Shown piece by piece: positions 33,977-40,621 of a stretch of DNA of 42,023 bases (position 1 is the first letter of the stretch; each line of letters opens with the position of its first letter). The DNA comes from Actinomyces sp. AC-20-1. GTDB lineage: Bacteria > Actinomycetota > Actinomycetes > Actinomycetales > Actinomycetaceae. Location: NCBI RefSeq assembly GCF_023369555.1, contig NZ_JACJVC010000020.1, forward strand, positions 1 through 42,023, given 5' to 3'. Both the position numbers and the translations under genes were made by a program. The notes under the pieces are model-generated. The model made no database searches and was not told the DNA's origin. It saw nothing but the letters and a program-made list of their open reading frames with translations.

Positions 33977-34018
33977 CCCATGGTGGACCGCACATCTCAT
34001 GGGTACCGCGCCCCATGG
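33977..34018. repeat. three CCATGG-type boxes upstream of the lipoprotein gene
   Basis: CCCATGG (33977-33983), CATGGG (33998-34003) and CCCATGG (34012-34018) occur within 42 bp just before the lipoprotein start. The first two form an inverted pair. The role is unknown. Confidence 0.4.
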
Positions 34019-34050
34019 CGCATCCCGGGTTCCTTTGAGACTCTTGCACC

Positions 34051-34584
34051 ATGCGAAAGATCACCCACGCTCTTGCTGTTCCCTTCGCCCTCCTTCTCGC
34101 CGTCGGCCTCACCGCCTGTGGTGACCAGGTTCCCGTCTCGTCCTCGGACGACACCGCCGTGACCACCGCCGCCGAGGAGACCCCGGCCGCCGACCGCGAG
34201 GTGGAGTCGGAGACCGACTCCGTCATGAAGCTCCAGGTCGGCGACTGCTTCAACTACGACGACTCCGAGTCCACCGTCTCCGAGGTCGACTTCGTCTCCT
34301 GCGACGACCCGCACCAGTTCGAGGTCTACAACAACTCCGACATCGACGACTCCGTCCACTCCACCGTCCCCGTCGGTGACGCCCTGGACGAGGAGATCTA
34401 CAACGCCTGCTTCGACGCCTTCGAGATGTACGTCGGCATCCCCCTCTCCGACTCCTCCTACGACGTCCAGTCCCTGCAGCCGACCGTCTCCTCCTGGGCC
34501 CACGGCGACCGCACCATCAACTGCCTCATCACCAGCCAGGACGGCACCGAGCTGGTCGGCTCCGCCCGCGGCACCAGCAAGTGA
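34051..34584 (+). CDS. septum-formation-domain lipoprotein
   Basis: A 177-residue lipoprotein with signal MRKITHALAVPFALLLAVG and lipobox LTACG (C23), then an acidic Thr/Ala/Glu linker. The domain at about 60-170 shows LQVGDCFNY, DFVSCDDPHQFEVYN, the YNACFDAFEMYVG helix and WAHGDRTINCLI, which fits the actinobacterial Septum_form family. Four cysteines in the domain could form two disulfides. It is anchored outside the membrane. The exact cellular role is unproven. Confidence 0.85.
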   Translation: MRKITHALAVPFALLLAVGLTACGDQVPVSSSDDTAVTTAAEETPAADREVESETDSVMKLQVGDCFNYDDSESTVSEVDFVSCDDPHQFEVYNNSDIDDSVHSTVPVGDALDEEIYNACFDAFEMYVGIPLSDSSYDVQSLQPTVSSWAHGDRTINCLITSQDGTELVGSARGTSK

Positions 34585-34614
34585 CCGCGCCAGCACCCCA
34601 CCACTGATCCCACC

Positions 34615-34659
34615 GACGCCGTCGGCCCACCCCCTCGGGGGACACGGGCCGGCGGCGTC
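34615..34659 (+). terminator. terminator after the lipoprotein gene
   Basis: A 14-bp stem with one G-T wobble (34615-34628 with 34646-34659) encloses a second CCCC/GGGG hairpin. Confidence 0.7.
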
Positions 34660-34739
34660 CGCGTGCCCGGGGCGTCACCCGGCTGCTCCGGCGGCGCCCC
34701 GACGGCGACACACGGGCCCTGTCGCGCACCACCTGCCGT

Positions 34740-34745
34740 TACGAT
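34740..34745 (+). promoter_or_regulatory. -10 box TACGAT for gene at 34752
   Basis: TACGAT, 6 nt, then GTG 34752; no Shine-Dalgarno sequence. Confidence 0.55.
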
Positions 34746-34751
34746 GGGCGG

Positions 34752-35090
34752 GTGATCTTCAAGGCCGTCGGTGACCGTGCGCCCTACCCCGAGCACGGGG
34801 TGACGCAGCAGCGCGTCTGGTCGACGATCGCCCCCCGGCAGATCCGCCTGGACCTCCTGACGACCACCCGCGCCACCCTCGACCTGCGCAACCTCCTCGA
34901 CGACGACTCCACCTTCTTCGGCGACCTGTTCGCGCACGTCGTGTCCTGGAACGGTGAGCTGTACCTCGAGACCGGCCTGCACCGGGCCCTGCGCGCGGCG
35001 CTCCAGGGCCGCACGCTCATCCACGCACGCGTCCTCACGCTCGACCCCGCCGGCCGCCCGCTGCTGGCCCCGCCGCCGCCCGGCGCCTGA
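34752..35090 (+). CDS. conserved actinobacterial protein, VapB-antitoxin-like annotation
   Basis: A 112-residue protein whose N-terminus (VIFKAVGDRAPYPEHG) and core (RQIRLDLLTTTRATLDLRNLL, STFFGDLFAHVVSWNGELYLE, LHRALRAALQGR) are widespread in actinobacteria. Databases often label such proteins as VapB-type antitoxins, but no toxin gene is adjacent. It is followed by the LytR_C gene, a pair seen in other actinobacteria. The name should not be taken as function. Confidence 0.8.
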   Translation: MIFKAVGDRAPYPEHGVTQQRVWSTIAPRQIRLDLLTTTRATLDLRNLLDDDSTFFGDLFAHVVSWNGELYLETGLHRALRAALQGRTLIHARVLTLDPAGRPLLAPPPPGA

Positions 35091-35121
35091 GGTCTCCTGC
35101 CCGCCCGGACGGCGAGTCCAC

Positions 35122-35127
35122 TACTGT
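35122..35127 (+). promoter_or_regulatory. -10 box TACTGT for LytR_C gene
   Basis: TACTGT, 6 nt, then GTG 35134. This selects that start over an upstream in-frame start at 34954. Confidence 0.55.
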
Positions 35128-35133
35128 GAGCGC

Positions 35134-35763
35134 GTGAGCCCCGCGAGCCCCCTGTCCGAGTACCGTCGTCGTCTGCAGCACCGGCAGACCACCGTCATCG
35201 GCGGCCTCATCGTCGCCATGGTCCTCACGACGGCGGTGTGCCTGGCGGTGTGGACCGGGATGGTCCCCGCCCCCTACGAGCCCGGCTTCTCCTCCGCCCC
35301 CGAGGAGACCGCCCCCCTGGTCCGGGTGTGCCCGCCCGCCGAGGCCGTCACCGCGCAGGTCACCGCGGTCCCGGTCAACGTCTTCAACGGCACCGAGACA
35401 CCGGGCCTGGCCAAGGGCGTCGCGGACGCCCTGGCGCAGGCCGGCCTGGCGGTCGGCATGGTGGCGGACTGGCACCTGGGCTCCTACAGCGGCAACGTCC
35501 TGCTCACCACCTCCGAGGCCGGCCTGGCCAACGCCTACACCCTCGCGCAGGCCTTCACCGGGGACGTGTCCATCACCCTGGACGAGGTGCAGGACCCGGC
35601 CGACACCACCGTCAACGTCGTCCTGGGCTCCCAGTACCAGCAGGGGGTGCGGGCCGCCGCGGAGATCGGCCAGATCCAGGCGGACCAGCCCATCACCGCG
35701 CCCGAGGGGTGCCTGGCCCCCACCGAGGCGTCCGGGACAGGCGGGGCCACGCCGTCGGAGTAA
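35134..35763 (+). CDS. membrane-anchored LytR C-terminal-domain protein
   Basis: A 209-residue protein with a short cytoplasmic basic segment, one membrane helix (TVIGGLIVAMVLTTAVCLAV, 20-39), and an outer LytR_C domain (VNVFNGTETPGLAKGVADAL to VNVVLGSQYQQGV). LytR_C domains often accompany cell-wall glycopolymer ligases but have no known catalytic role alone. Two cysteines, one in VRVCPPAEA and one in PEGCLAP, may form a disulfide across the domain. Confidence 0.88.
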   Translation: MSPASPLSEYRRRLQHRQTTVIGGLIVAMVLTTAVCLAVWTGMVPAPYEPGFSSAPEETAPLVRVCPPAEAVTAQVTAVPVNVFNGTETPGLAKGVADALAQAGLAVGMVADWHLGSYSGNVLLTTSEAGLANAYTLAQAFTGDVSITLDEVQDPADTTVNVVLGSQYQQGVRAAAEIGQIQADQPITAPEGCLAPTEASGTGGATPSE

Positions 35764-35783
35764 GGGTCCTCGCACGCACGCAG

Positions 35784-35818
35784 AGGCGGCCCGCACCCTG
35801 CTCGGGTGCGGGCCGCCT
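35784..35818. terminator. bidirectional terminator hairpin
   Basis: A perfect 15-bp stem AGGCGGCCCGCACCC (35784-35798) with 35804-35818 between the convergent LytR_C and uracil permease genes. Confidence 0.8.
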
Positions 35819-35852
35819 GCGTGTGGACGTGCGTGCGGGCTCGCCCGGCGCG

Positions 35853-37247
35853 TCAACGCTGCTGACGGGCTCGGCTGGAGTAGGCCGGGCCCTCGAGGTC
35901 CGCGCCGGCCGGGGCGGAGGCCGGGGAGGCCTGCTCCAGGTTGGTGCCGCGCGCCCTCGAGACCCAGCGCATGGTGTGGTAGACGGCGATGGCCGCGATG
36001 GAGCCCAGGGCGATACCGGTGAAGGTCATGTCGCCCCAGTGCCAGGTGTAGTCGGCGATGGCCACGACCATGGCGACGGCCGCCGTGTTGAGGTTGACGG
36101 GGTCGGCGAAGTCGACGCGGTTCTGCACCCAGATGCGCACGCCGAGCATGCCGATCATGCCGTAGAGGATCGTGGCGGCGCCGCCGAGGACTCCCGCGGG
36201 GATCGTCGCGATGATCTCGCCGAACTTCGGCAGCATGGACAGGCCCAGGGCCGTGACGGCCGCGACGACGTAGGCGGCGGTGGAGTACACGCGCGTGGCC
36301 GCCATGACGCCGATGTTCTCCGCGTAGGTGGTGGTGCCGGAGCCGCCGCCGACGCCGGCGAGCGCCGTCGAGACGCCGTCGGCGAACAGGGCGCGCCCGG
36401 TGACGCCGTCGAGGTTCTCCCCGGTCATGGCGGCCACGGACTTCACGTGGCCGATGTTCTCGGCCACGAGCACGAGGACGACGGGGACGAACAGTCCCAG
36501 GAGGCTGAGGTCGAAGGACGGGGCCCGGAAGGCGGGCACGCCCACCCAGTCCGCGCCGGCGATGGCGTCGAAGTTGACCTCGCCGCGCACGCAGGCGGTG
36601 GCGTAGCCGATGAGGACGCCGATGAGGATGCTCAGGCGGCCGATGATGCCCTTGAACAGGACGGTGATGAGCAGGATCGACACGATGGTGACCATCGCCG
36701 TCACGGGCGCCGTCCTGACGTTGTTCCAGGCGCTCGGGGCGAGGTTGAAGCCGATGAGGGAGACGATGGCGCCGGTGACGATCGGCGGCATGAGCCGGTC
36801 GATCCAGGCGGTGCCGGCGAAGTGGACGACGACGCCGATGAGGGCCAGCGACAGGCCCGCGGCGATGACGCCGCCCTGCGCCAGGGAGGCCCTGGCGTCG
36901 TCGATGGGGCCGCCGCCGTCGGCCACGTAGCCGGTGACCGCCCCGATGGGGGCGATGAGGGCGAAGGACGAGCCCAGGTAGGAGGGCAGGCGCCCGCTCG
37001 TGACGGCGAGGAACAGGAGCGTGCCGAAGCCGGTGAAGAACAGGGTCGTCGAGGGGTCGAAGCCGGTGAGCAGCGGCACGAGGAAGGTCGCCCCGAACAT
37101 GGCGACGACGTGCTGCACGCCGATGCCGATGGTGCGGGGCCAGGTGAGGCGCTCATGGGGAGCGACGACCTCACCGGGGGCGATCGAGCGGCCGTCGCCG
37201 TGGAGGGTCCAGCCGCGCGGGCGGCGGCTGCTGGTGGAGGAGGACAC
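35853..37247 (-). CDS. uraA: uracil permease (NCS2 family)
   Basis: A 464-residue transporter with about 14 membrane segments. Family motifs are FLVPLLTGFDPSTTLFFTG near the start, LVAENIGHVKSVA, and GGSGTTTYAENIGVMAATR. It imports uracil with protons. The GTG start at 37247 has AGGAG 5 nt upstream. The leader of about 110 nt from a TAGACT box holds overlapping hairpins and a 12-nt tandem repeat (separate entry). Confidence 0.92.
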   Translation of the reverse strand: MSSSTSSRRPRGWTLHGDGRSIAPGEVVAPHERLTWPRTIGIGVQHVVAMFGATFLVPLLTGFDPSTTLFFTGFGTLLFLAVTSGRLPSYLGSSFALIAPIGAVTGYVADGGGPIDDARASLAQGGVIAAGLSLALIGVVVHFAGTAWIDRLMPPIVTGAIVSLIGFNLAPSAWNNVRTAPVTAMVTIVSILLITVLFKGIIGRLSILIGVLIGYATACVRGEVNFDAIAGADWVGVPAFRAPSFDLSLLGLFVPVVLVLVAENIGHVKSVAAMTGENLDGVTGRALFADGVSTALAGVGGGSGTTTYAENIGVMAATRVYSTAAYVVAAVTALGLSMLPKFGEIIATIPAGVLGGAATILYGMIGMLGVRIWVQNRVDFADPVNLNTAAVAMVVAIADYTWHWGDMTFTGIALGSIAAIAVYHTMRWVSRARGTNLEQASPASAPAGADLEGPAYSSRARQQR

Positions 37248-37289
37248 GTGGGCTCCTGTCGCGTGGGAACGGGGACCGGCACCGCGGAC

Positions 37290-37395
37290 GAGTCAGTGAA
37301 TGAGTCAGTGAACGGGTCATCGGGGCGCCGGAGCGGCAGGGCCCGGCAGAGCCCTGCCGGGTCTCCAGTCTAGGAGCCCGGGCCCCGGGTGTCGG
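37290..37395 (-). promoter_or_regulatory. uraA promoter and leader with alternative hairpins and tandem repeat
   Basis: On the minus strand CCGACA and TAGACT (plus 37390-37395 and 37367-37372) are 17 nt apart. The leader can form CCCGGCAG/CTGCCGGG or, with the same bases, CGGCAGGGC/GCCCTGCCG; the two folds exclude each other. Further on, GAGTCAGTGAA is repeated with a 12-nt period (plus 37290-37300 and 37302-37312). No PyrR binding motif was seen. Confidence 0.45.
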
Positions 37396-37440
37396 TCCGG
37401 GATCCTCCTGGCGCAGGATGCCGTCCGCCACACGCGCCGC

Positions 37441-37446
37441 CATCAT
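37441..37446 (+). promoter_or_regulatory. -10 box CATCAT for gene at 37453
   Basis: CATCAT, 6 nt, then GTG. The spacing fits the leaderless pattern but the first base departs from TANNNT. Confidence 0.35.
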
Positions 37447-37452
37447 GGGGCC

Positions 37453-37836
37453 GTGAGCTCCCCGCCGACCCCGCCCTCAGGCCCGACGTCGCCCTCCTGG
37501 CAGGACCGGGAGGACCAGGGGGCCTGGACCGCGCAGCGACCGCCCTTCCCCGGCACGGAGCACCTGAGCCCGGTGGAGGTCTTCTCCGGACCCGGCTACC
37601 AGGCGCCGCGCTCGGCCACCGACCCGGTCGCCGTCGTCGCCCTCGTGCTGGGGGTGCTGTCCGTGGTGCCGGGCGTGGGCCTGCTGGCAGCTGCGGCGGG
37701 AGGCTGGGCGCTGCGCCGCCTGCGCGGCCGGTGGGCGAGCGGCCTGGGCATGGCCTGGTTCGCCGTCGTCATGGGCTGCGCGACCACGGTCGTGTGGCTG
37801 TGGGCGTGGTGGCTCTACGACGCGCTCAGGGGCTGA
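37453..37836 (+). CDS. DUF4190-like small membrane protein
   Basis: A 127-residue protein with a Pro-rich, disordered first 55 residues and two hydrophobic helices (AVVALVLGVLSVVPGVGLLAA and MAWFAVVMGCATTVVWLWAWW) joined by a basic loop LRRLRGRWASG. This matches the DUF4190 arrangement. Function unknown. Confidence 0.75.
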   Translation: MSSPPTPPSGPTSPSWQDREDQGAWTAQRPPFPGTEHLSPVEVFSGPGYQAPRSATDPVAVVALVLGVLSVVPGVGLLAAAAGGWALRRLRGRWASGLGMAWFAVVMGCATTVVWLWAWWLYDALRG

Positions 37837-37867
37837 GGCTCACCTGACCCCGCTCGGGCCGAGTCGT

Positions 37868-37873
37868 TACACT
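37868..37873 (+). promoter_or_regulatory. -10 box TACACT for GATase-like gene
   Basis: TACACT, 7 nt, then GTG 37881; no Shine-Dalgarno sequence. Confidence 0.55.
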
Positions 37874-37880
37874 GCCGGGC

Positions 37881-38621
37881 GTGAAGCCTTTCATCATGGT
37901 GTCGACGCGTCCCGAGATCGAGGCCGCCGAGCAGGAGTACGAGTCCTTCCGCGTCCAGGGCGGCCTGGAGCCTGGCGACCTGCACCACGTGCGCCTGGAG
38001 GAGGTCGACTTCCTCAGCGGCTTCCAGGCGGGGGACGTCTCCGGCGTCCTCATCGGCGGCAGCCCCTATGACGCCCCGACTCCCGAGACCTCCAAGACGC
38101 GCACCCAGCTGCGCGTGGAGGAGCAGGTGCGCGAGCTGCTGTCGGTCGCCCTCAGGGAGGGCGTGCCGGTGCTCGCGACCGGCTTCGGCCTCGAGGTGCT
38201 GGCCGGCTACCTGGGCGCCGGGACCTCGACGCGCTTCGCCGAGGCGCTGGGCTCCGCGGAGATCTACCTGACGGCCGAGGGCCGCCGGGACCCGCTCCTG
38301 GAGGGCATGCCGGAGGTCTTCACGGCCTTCGTCGGCCACCACGAGGGCGTCGGCCAGGTGCCCGAGGGGGCGACCCTGCTGGCCACCTCCCCGGACTGCC
38401 CGGTGCAGATGGTCCGGGTGGGTGCGAGCGTCTACGGCACGCAGTTCAACCCGGAGCTCGACGTCGACCTGTTCCTGTCGCGCCTGTCGATCTACAAGGA
38501 CGCCGGCTACGGGGACCCGGGCCTCATCGACGACCTCCTGAGCCAGGCGCGTACGAGCGAGTCCGGCCACGAGGCGGGGCGCCTCATCCGCTCCTTCGTC
38601 GAGCACTTCTCCCAGGACTGA
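37881..38621 (+). CDS. class I glutamine amidotransferase-fold protein lacking Cys and His
   Basis: A 246-residue GATase1-fold protein. The nucleophile elbow, normally GxCxG, reads VLATGFGLEVL with G101 (codon GGC at 38181-38183) in place of Cys. The QFHPE motif reads QFNPE, with N190 (AAC, 38448-38450) in place of His; E192 remains. Other family stretches survive (GGSPYDAP, AFVGHHEGV, PVQMVRVG). Both key catalytic residues are gone while the frame is intact, so glutaminase activity is not expected. It may act as a regulator or binding subunit. The gene stands alone and is predicted leaderless. Confidence 0.82.
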   Translation: MKPFIMVSTRPEIEAAEQEYESFRVQGGLEPGDLHHVRLEEVDFLSGFQAGDVSGVLIGGSPYDAPTPETSKTRTQLRVEEQVRELLSVALREGVPVLATGFGLEVLAGYLGAGTSTRFAEALGSAEIYLTAEGRRDPLLEGMPEVFTAFVGHHEGVGQVPEGATLLATSPDCPVQMVRVGASVYGTQFNPELDVDLFLSRLSIYKDAGYGDPGLIDDLLSQARTSESGHEAGRLIRSFVEHFSQD

Positions 38622-38670
38622 CCGGGGCCGGCCCAGAGCCAACAGGGCCCACGAGCGCGCCGGTCCCGTC

Positions 38671-39495
38671 TCAGCCGATCTCGGCCAGAACGGCCTCGAC
38701 GGCCTCGTGCACGACCTGCGCGGCGGGGCGGGACGGCCCGGTGCCCGCCCGGCTGGCGGCGGCGCGGTGCCCGGCCGCGCGGCGGCCCGCGGGGCCGGGG
38801 GCGGTGCCCGCACTCGTGTGGTCGACGCAGGCGAGTCCGGCCACGCGCACCCCGCGCGAGGACAGGGCCATGGCCTCGGCGACGGAGTCCATGACGACGG
38901 CGTCCACGCCGAGCCCGCGCATGATGAAGGACTCGGCCGGGGTGGGCCGGGTGGGTCCGGGGACGAGGGCGACGACGCCCGCGGCGCTCACGCCGTCGAC
39001 CTGGGTGAGGCGGACGAAGAGGTCCGGGTCCCAGGCGGCGTCGAGCGGGTCGGTGGCGGTGAACAGGGGCCCGCCGGTGAGGTTGAGGTGGTCCCCGACG
39101 GCGAGGAGGTCCCCGGCCTCGGTGAGGGCGCAGGCGCGCGTGACGAGGAGGGCGGCGCGCGCCCCCGTGCCCGCGGCGATCCTCGCGAGGGCGGTCGTGC
39201 GGTGCGCCGGCCCGCCCTCGTAGGCGGCGGTGCGGCCGCGGGCGACGAGGACGCCGAGGCCGCCGCGGTCGTAGGAGTCCAGGGCGTCCTCCTGGCCGGT
39301 GCCGCCGGGGGCGCTGACGCCGGGCAGGTAGGACAGTCGCACGCGAACGTCGGGCTCGCCCCAGGCCCGGTCGATCTCGGTCAGGAGGGCGGGCTCGGCG
39401 ACGACGAGGAGGTCGTGGCGGGCCCGGCCGGTGGACAGGAGGATGGAGACGCCGCCGGGGTCCTCGTCCCAGGTGCCTGCGGGCTGCACGGTCAC
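38671..39495 (-). CDS. purine nucleoside phosphorylase-like protein with altered active site
   Basis: A 274-residue protein with the class II PNP outline: GR-x3-YEGG (87-95), GDHLNLTGGPLF (134-145), ALVPGP-x4-PAE (176-187) and LGVDAVVMDSVAE. Judged by motif alignment to human PNP, residues that bind substrate differ: A90 for H86, R120 for N115, P184 for E201, D203 for S220 and H226 for N243. Phosphorolysis of purine nucleosides is therefore doubtful. The last 45 residues are Ala/Gly/Arg-rich. The GTG start has GAGGAGGAG upstream. Confidence 0.7.
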   Translation of the reverse strand: MTVQPAGTWDEDPGGVSILLSTGRARHDLLVVAEPALLTEIDRAWGEPDVRVRLSYLPGVSAPGGTGQEDALDSYDRGGLGVLVARGRTAAYEGGPAHRTTALARIAAGTGARAALLVTRACALTEAGDLLAVGDHLNLTGGPLFTATDPLDAAWDPDLFVRLTQVDGVSAAGVVALVPGPTRPTPAESFIMRGLGVDAVVMDSVAEAMALSSRGVRVAGLACVDHTSAGTAPGPAGRRAAGHRAAASRAGTGPSRPAAQVVHEAVEAVLAEIG

Positions 39496-39609
39496 GGCTC
39501 CTCCTCACTGCCGGCTCGTCGTCGGCTCGACTAAGGTCTGCCTGACCGAGCGTACCGAACGAGTCCGGGGTTCAGCGCCTCCGGTGTGCGCCCCGCTGGG
39601 CGGCGCCAC

Positions 39610-39846
39610 TCAGGTCGTGCGGTCGTAGTAGACGCTGGCGGCGATGAGGGTCAGGGTCATGAGCACCGAGATGACCGGTAGGACGGAGGAGCCGGCGAGG
39701 CCCAGCAGGTAGTCGTGCACCGGCCTGTCGACGGGGACGAGGCCGGCGCCGACGGCGGAGGCGACGGCGAGCGCGAGGCAGAGCAGGAAGCTGAGGCCTG
39801 CGCTGCGGATGACGCGTGGGCGGCTGGGGATGGTGCGGTCAGGCAT
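39610..39846 (-). CDS. small two-helix membrane protein partnered with an Xre regulator
   Basis: A 78-residue protein with a basic N-terminus (MPDRTIPSRPRVIRSAG) and two hydrophobic helices. Its ATG lies inside the end of the regulator gene (8-nt overlap), so they are co-translated. Xre-type plus small membrane protein pairs of this design are common in Gram-positive bacteria. The function is not established. Confidence 0.7.
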   Translation of the reverse strand: MPDRTIPSRPRVIRSAGLSFLLCLALAVASAVGAGLVPVDRPVHDYLLGLAGSSVLPVISVLMTLTLIAASVYYDRTT

Positions 39847-40027
39847 GGAAGATCTCCTCCACTGTGGTCCCGAAGTATCGGGCGATGGCGATGGCGAGCG
39901 GGAGAGAGGGGTCGTACTTGCCCTTCTCGATGGAGTTGACGCTCTGGCGCGAGACCCCCAGGGCCTCACCGAGCTGCGCCTGGGTGAGGCCCTGGGCCTC
40001 GCGCAGGGCGCGCACGTCGTTGTCCAT
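39839..40027 (-). CDS. Xre-family small DNA-binding protein
   Basis: A 62-residue protein consisting of one helix-turn-helix: MDNDVRALREAQGLTQAQL, GEALGVSRQSVNSIEKG, then YDPSLPLAIAIARYFGTTVEEIF. It resembles the YgzD/YozG group. GAGGAG precedes ATG 40027. The 14-bp perfect palindrome 64 bp upstream is its probable binding site. Confidence 0.88.
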   Translation of the reverse strand: MDNDVRALREAQGLTQAQLGEALGVSRQSVNSIEKGKYDPSLPLAIAIARYFGTTVEEIFHA

Positions 40028-40090
40028 CCGTTCCTCCTCGGTCAGGTGACGGTGACGCCGGGAGTCCTTTCGAACCCCGACGACATGTCT

Positions 40091-40126
40091 AGCGTGCTTG
40101 ACATCTACGACGATGTCAAGCACGCT
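40091..40126. promoter_or_regulatory. perfect 14-bp palindrome, likely Xre operator
   Basis: AGCGTGCTTGACAT (40091-40104) and its exact complement (40113-40126) are separated by 8 nt. Each arm contains TTGACA, so the element carries a -35 hexamer in both directions. It lies upstream of the Xre gene (minus) and before the gene at 40213 (plus), and could control either. Confidence 0.75.
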
Positions 40127-40200
40127 TTCCATGGCGGGTCCCGCTGCCGCGCCCACGAGGCCGTGCGCCGCACGTCACCCGCACGAGCGCCACGGCCGCG

Positions 40201-40206
40201 TAGCCT
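40201..40206 (+). promoter_or_regulatory. -10 box TAGCCT for gene at 40213
   Basis: TAGCCT, 6 nt, then GTG 40213. Confidence 0.5.
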
Positions 40207-40212
40207 CGACCC

Positions 40213-40590
40213 GTGCCCACCATCACCGCCCTCATCGCCCACGCCCCCGAGCCGCAGGTCCGCGCCCTCCTGGCCCGGGTCTTCACCGAGGGCGGCTGGC
40301 GCGTCACCGAGGGCGCCGGCACCCTCGTCGTCGAGCGCGGCTCACGCGGCAAGACCCTCCTGCTCGGCGGCGCCGCCGGGGAGGACTTCTACCTGCGCCA
40401 GACGCTCACCCTCGAGCCCGGCGAGCACGACGGCGGGCCCACCACCGCCATCACCTACCCCACCTCCAGCGCCGCCATCACCCGCGGCGGCCCCTACGGC
40501 GCCGACCGAGAGATGCGCCTGCACGACGAGTTCTCCCAGCGGATCACCACCGCCCTGCGCGAGGCCGGCGTCGTGGCCGGCCTCGCCTGA
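40213..40590 (+). CDS. small conserved-looking protein of unknown function
   Basis: A 125-residue soluble protein, no signal or membrane segments (VPTITALIAHAPEPQVRALL at the N-terminus, then EDFYLRQTLTLEPG, TYPTSSAAITRGG and a C-terminal helix). Codon usage and the TAGCCT box 6 nt upstream support a real gene. I do not recognise the family. It precedes the helicase gene by 31 nt and may be co-transcribed. Confidence 0.65.
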   Translation: MPTITALIAHAPEPQVRALLARVFTEGGWRVTEGAGTLVVERGSRGKTLLLGGAAGEDFYLRQTLTLEPGEHDGGPTTAITYPTSSAAITRGGPYGADREMRLHDEFSQRITTALREAGVVAGLA

Positions 40591-40621
40591 GCCGTCGTCG
40601 CCCCAGGACCCCCGAGCAGCG

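Noticed and set aside
34752-35763. VapB-like gene and LytR_C gene as a toxin-antitoxin module
   Set aside because: The second protein is a membrane-anchored LytR_C protein, not a PIN-domain toxin, and each gene has its own promoter.
37290-37395. PyrR-type attenuator before uraA
   Set aside because: The conserved PyrR anti-antiterminator sequence is not present, so only unassigned hairpins are reported.
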